Below, piece by piece: positions 62,009-64,000 of a stretch of 64,000 nt of DNA (positions within the stretch are counted from its first letter, which is position 1; each line of letters opens with the position of its first letter). The position numbers and the translations under genes were made by a program. Location of the stretch: positions 744,001 to 808,000 of the forward strand of contig NZ_JAQNDK010000005.1 of the NCBI RefSeq assembly GCF_028368935.1. The letters are read 5' to 3'. This stretch comes from Sorangium aterium. Lineage in GTDB: Bacteria; Myxococcota_A; Polyangia; Polyangiales; Polyangiaceae. The notes beneath the pieces were generated by a model, which saw only the letters and a list, made by a program, of their open reading frames with translations, had not been told where the DNA came from and searched no databases.

Positions 62009-62788
62009 TCAGGGGATCACCATGGCCCTGGCCGTGGCTGTGGCTTGTACGAAGTGGCTGCGAGCGACCGAGCCCGGCGTGCGGCCCAGCGTCGCGACGA
62101 CCGCGCGCGCCAGGTGGGCCTGGTCGTGGAAGCCGCCGGCGAGCGCCGCCTGCGCCAGCGGGGTGCCCTCCATGAGCGCCCGGATGGCCGTCATCACCCG
62201 CAGGAAGGTCACGTAGTCGCGCAGCGGGTGGCCGAAGGCGCCGTGAAACAGGTGGGAGAGCCGCGAGCGTGAGAGGCCCTCCGCGGCGGCGAGCGGGCCC
62301 AGCGCGGGGCGGCCCGGCGCCTGCTCCGCCAGGCGGCGCATGGCGCGGAGCACGCGGCGATCGACCGGCGGGCCGCCCCGCGCGAACGCGCCGGCGCACG
62401 TCCTCATGAGCTCGTGCGTCGCCGCGTGATCGAGCCCGCTGCGGAGCACGTCGCGCGCCGCCGCGCGCGCCCGCTCGGCCTGCGCACCCTCGAGGGCGAG
62501 CACCCGCCCGCGGGCGGCCGCCTGGGCGCCGGCGCCGAGCCCGTCGGGCGCCAGGAAGACCGTCACCGTCGCGCCGGGAGATCCGATGGAATGGGCGACC
62601 CCGGCGCCGGTGAGCACGGGCGCGCGCACCTCGAACGGCCGCCCGATCTCGGCCTCGATCTCGAGAGGACCCTCGACCGGCACCACCAGCTTGACCAGGT
62701 GGAGCGCATGGCGGCGCGTCCCCCCGGCGCCCTCGATGATGTGCACGCCGCCGTGGCCGACAAGCGCCGTGTGCTCGAGAGCCGTCAC
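62009..62788 (-). CDS. AraC family transcriptional regulator
   Basis: I start at GTG 62788 (259 residues). The frame stays open to 63070, but that extension is encoded by a His/Arg repeat array and overlaps the HMA gene. The N-terminal half is a cupin-like sensor (GVHIIEGAGG, HALHLVKLVVPVEGPLEIEA). The C-terminal half has the two AraC helix-turn-helix units: LAAAEGLSRSRLSHLFHGAF and PLAQAALAGGFHDQAHLARA, then TLGRTPGSVARS. It probably regulates the DoxX-like gene directly downstream (15 bp). Confidence 0.85.
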   Translation of the reverse strand: MTALEHTALVGHGGVHIIEGAGGTRRHALHLVKLVVPVEGPLEIEAEIGRPFEVRAPVLTGAGVAHSIGSPGATVTVFLAPDGLGAGAQAAARGRVLALEGAQAERARAAARDVLRSGLDHAATHELMRTCAGAFARGGPPVDRRVLRAMRRLAEQAPGRPALGPLAAAEGLSRSRLSHLFHGAFGHPLRDYVTFLRVMTAIRALMEGTPLAQAALAGGFHDQAHLARAVVATLGRTPGSVARSHFVQATATARAMVIP

Positions 62789-62826
62789 GCTCGAGAGAAC
62801 ATCACCGGGGCGCGGGCGGCGCAACG

Positions 62827-62889
62827 GATGCAACTGGCGCAACCGATGCGACCGATGCGACCGATGCGACCGATGCAACTGGCGCAACC
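62827..62889. repeat. nested repeats: four 9-bp units flanked by an 18-bp direct repeat
   Basis: Four copies of accgatgcg (62842-62877, the last accgatgca) are enclosed by two copies of gatgcaactggcgcaacc (62827-62844 and 62872-62889). The array lies between the divergent AraC regulator and HMA genes and is probably non-coding. It could hold repeated binding sites. Confidence 0.75.
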
Positions 62890-63031
62890 ACGCAGCAGCG
62901 GAGCGCCGGCGCGCGCTGGAGAGGGCATTTCCTGGGCGGTTCCGGAGGACTCTTGCGTCGACGGCGATCCGCGCTGGCGCGCCGGGCGTGCCCTCGTTGA
63001 CGCTGCCACCTCGAGCGGGCATAGGGGGGAG

Positions 63032-63235
63032 ATGCGCAGAATCGCTATCGAAGGGATGACGTGCGGCCACTGCGTCCAGGCGGTCTCGAAGGCGCTCGCG
63101 AAGGTCCCTGGCGTGACGCGGGTGAGCGAGGTGAGCCTCGAGCGCGGAGAGGCGGTCGTCGAGGGGAGCGCGACGGAGGAGGCCCTCCTCGCGGCCGTGC
63201 GCGAGGCCGGCTACGAGGCGCGCGACGCCGGCTGA
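63032..63235 (+). CDS. heavy-metal-associated domain protein, CopZ-like copper chaperone
   Basis: The 67-residue protein, with ggggggag before its ATG, is a single HMA domain: MRRIAIEGMTCGHCVQAVSK carries the metal-binding GMTCxxC, followed by VTRVSEVSLERGEAVVEG and the final VREAGYEAR. It binds copper or a related soft metal in the cytoplasm and passes it on. No P-type ATPase gene is adjacent in the window. It stands 47 bp before the GH1 gene. Confidence 0.93.
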   Translation: MRRIAIEGMTCGHCVQAVSKALAKVPGVTRVSEVSLERGEAVVEGSATEEALLAAVREAGYEARDAG

Positions 63236-63282
63236 CGCCGCGGTGCCGGAGCTCGGCCGCCTTTGGTATGGTGGCGGCCACC

Positions 63283-64000
63283 ATGACGCGACAGCAGAGC
63301 GAAGAGGGCTTTCCGGAAGGGTTCCTGTGGGGCGCCGCCGCGGCGTCGTACCAGATCGAGGGCGCCGCGTACGAGGACGGCAAGGGGCCGTCCGTGTGGG
63401 ACATGTTCTGCAAGAAGCCGGACGCCGTGTGGAACGGCCAGACGGGCGACGTCGCGTGCGACCACTACCACCGGTACCCGGAGGACGTCGCCCTCATGCG
63501 CGACATCGGCCTCCGCGCCTATCGACTCAGCATCTCGTGGCCGCGTGTCCTCCCGGAGGGCACGGGCGCCGTCAACGAGCGCGGGCTCGCGTTCTACGAT
63601 CGCCTCGTGGACGCGCTGCTCGAGGCGGGCGTCGAGCCCCACGCCACGCTTTTCCACTGGGACTTCCCTCTCGCGCTCTACCACAAGGGCGGGTGGCTGA
63701 ACCGCGACAGCGCCGACTGGTTCGCCGAGTACACGAGCGTCGTGGTCAGGAAGCTCGGCGATCGGGTGAAGGACTGGATGACGCTCAACGAGCCGCAGGT
63801 GTTCGCCGGCGCCGGCCACTACGAGGGTCGCCACGCGCCCGGCGACCGGCTGCGCTTCGCCGAGGTGCTCCGGGTCTGCCACCACGTCTTGCTCGCGCAC
63901 GGCAAGTCGGTGCAGGCCATCCGCGCGTCGAGCCCCGGGAAATGCAACGTCTATTATGCGCCCGTCGCGCAGGTCAAATACCCCGCGACCTCGTCACCGG
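63283..64000 (+). CDS. GH1 family beta-glucosidase, N-terminal part (runs off the window)
   Basis: From ATG 63283 (ATG 63268 is an in-frame alternative) 239 codons are present and no stop is reached. The N-terminal GH1 signature is clear: FLWGAAAASYQIEGAAYEDG followed by KGPSVWDMF. It continues with YRLSISWPRVLPEGTG, ATLFHWDFPLALYHKGGWLN and the acid/base glutamate in WMTLNEPQVF. The nucleophile region lies beyond the window. There is no signal peptide, so it probably hydrolyses imported cellobiose or aryl-glucosides in the cytoplasm. A ROK regulator 1.7 kb upstream is a possible controller. Confidence 0.95.
   Translation, partial: MTRQQSEEGFPEGFLWGAAAASYQIEGAAYEDGKGPSVWDMFCKKPDAVWNGQTGDVACDHYHRYPEDVALMRDIGLRAYRLSISWPRVLPEGTGAVNERGLAFYDRLVDALLEAGVEPHATLFHWDFPLALYHKGGWLNRDSADWFAEYTSVVVRKLGDRVKDWMTLNEPQVFAGAGHYEGRHAPGDRLRFAEVLRVCHHVLLAHGKSVQAIRASSPGKCNVYYAPVAQVKYPATSSP

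Noticed and set aside
62842-62877. CRISPR-like short repeats
   Set aside because: The 9-bp units are directly contiguous with no unique spacers, so this is a simple tandem array.

Overview
The window is very GC-rich, with strong G/C preference at third codon positions. Its gene families are typical of large-genome myxobacteria: Ser/Thr kinases, giant kinase/ATPase/histidine-kinase hybrids, many lipoproteins with Gly/Ser/Ala-rich linkers, and a bacterial expansin. I infer a Sorangium-like member of the Polyangiales. That assignment rests on gene content and style only; there is no rRNA or tRNA gene here to confirm it.

Layout. 0-5 kb: the 3' end of an unknown gene, a MITE-like element, a nitroreductase, a membrane-anchored Ser/Thr kinase with a repeat-rich linker, a gap that may hold a decayed gene, and an Rpn-like nuclease. 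5-12 kb: a SUV3-type helicase, a probable preQ1 riboswitch in front of a queuosine-precursor transporter, a lipoprotein, and an exported protein overlapping a phosphoesterase lipoprotein. 12-18 kb: a PPOX-type flavoprotein divergent from an AraC regulator, a zinc-ribbon membrane protein, an XRE regulator behind a doubled 50-bp promoter/operator unit, and a methyltransferase. 18-24 kb: a sulfate ABC transporter operon without its ATPase gene. It is followed on the other strand by a three-gene operon of a Cys-rich c-heme/EF-hand lipoprotein, an MNIO (DUF692) enzyme and its DUF2063 partner. 24-33 kb: an exported protein, a DsbA-like lipoprotein, an Hsp20 gene with a sigma-54-type promoter, and a giant pseudokinase/ATPase/histidine kinase overlapping its receiver-domain partner.

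33-45 kb: a minimal TssL/TssM pair, enolase, an RRM protein, a beta-propeller c-heme lipoprotein, a subtilase, a fibro-slime lipoprotein, and two overlapping zinc-ribbon/beta-propeller membrane proteins. 45-57 kb: a second giant kinase hybrid with an apparent 1-base frameshift near its 5' end, a lipoprotein, a lipoprotein expansin, an FMN-dependent 2-hydroxyacid oxidase and a phosphoesterase. 57-64 kb: small exported proteins, a tandem Kazal inhibitor lipoprotein, a ROK regulator, an AraC/DoxX pair, a copper-chaperone-like HMA protein and the 5' part of a GH1 beta-glucosidase.

The genes form short operons rather than one large pathway. The likeliest undescribed system is the MNIO operon at 20.7-23.6 kb. 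There a metal-dependent peptide-modifying enzyme and its partner are coupled to a secreted c-type cytochrome-like lipoprotein whose Cys cluster resembles known MNIO substrates. Other good leads are the riboswitch, the sigma-54 Hsp20 promoter, the pseudokinase hybrid and the reduced T6SS pair.
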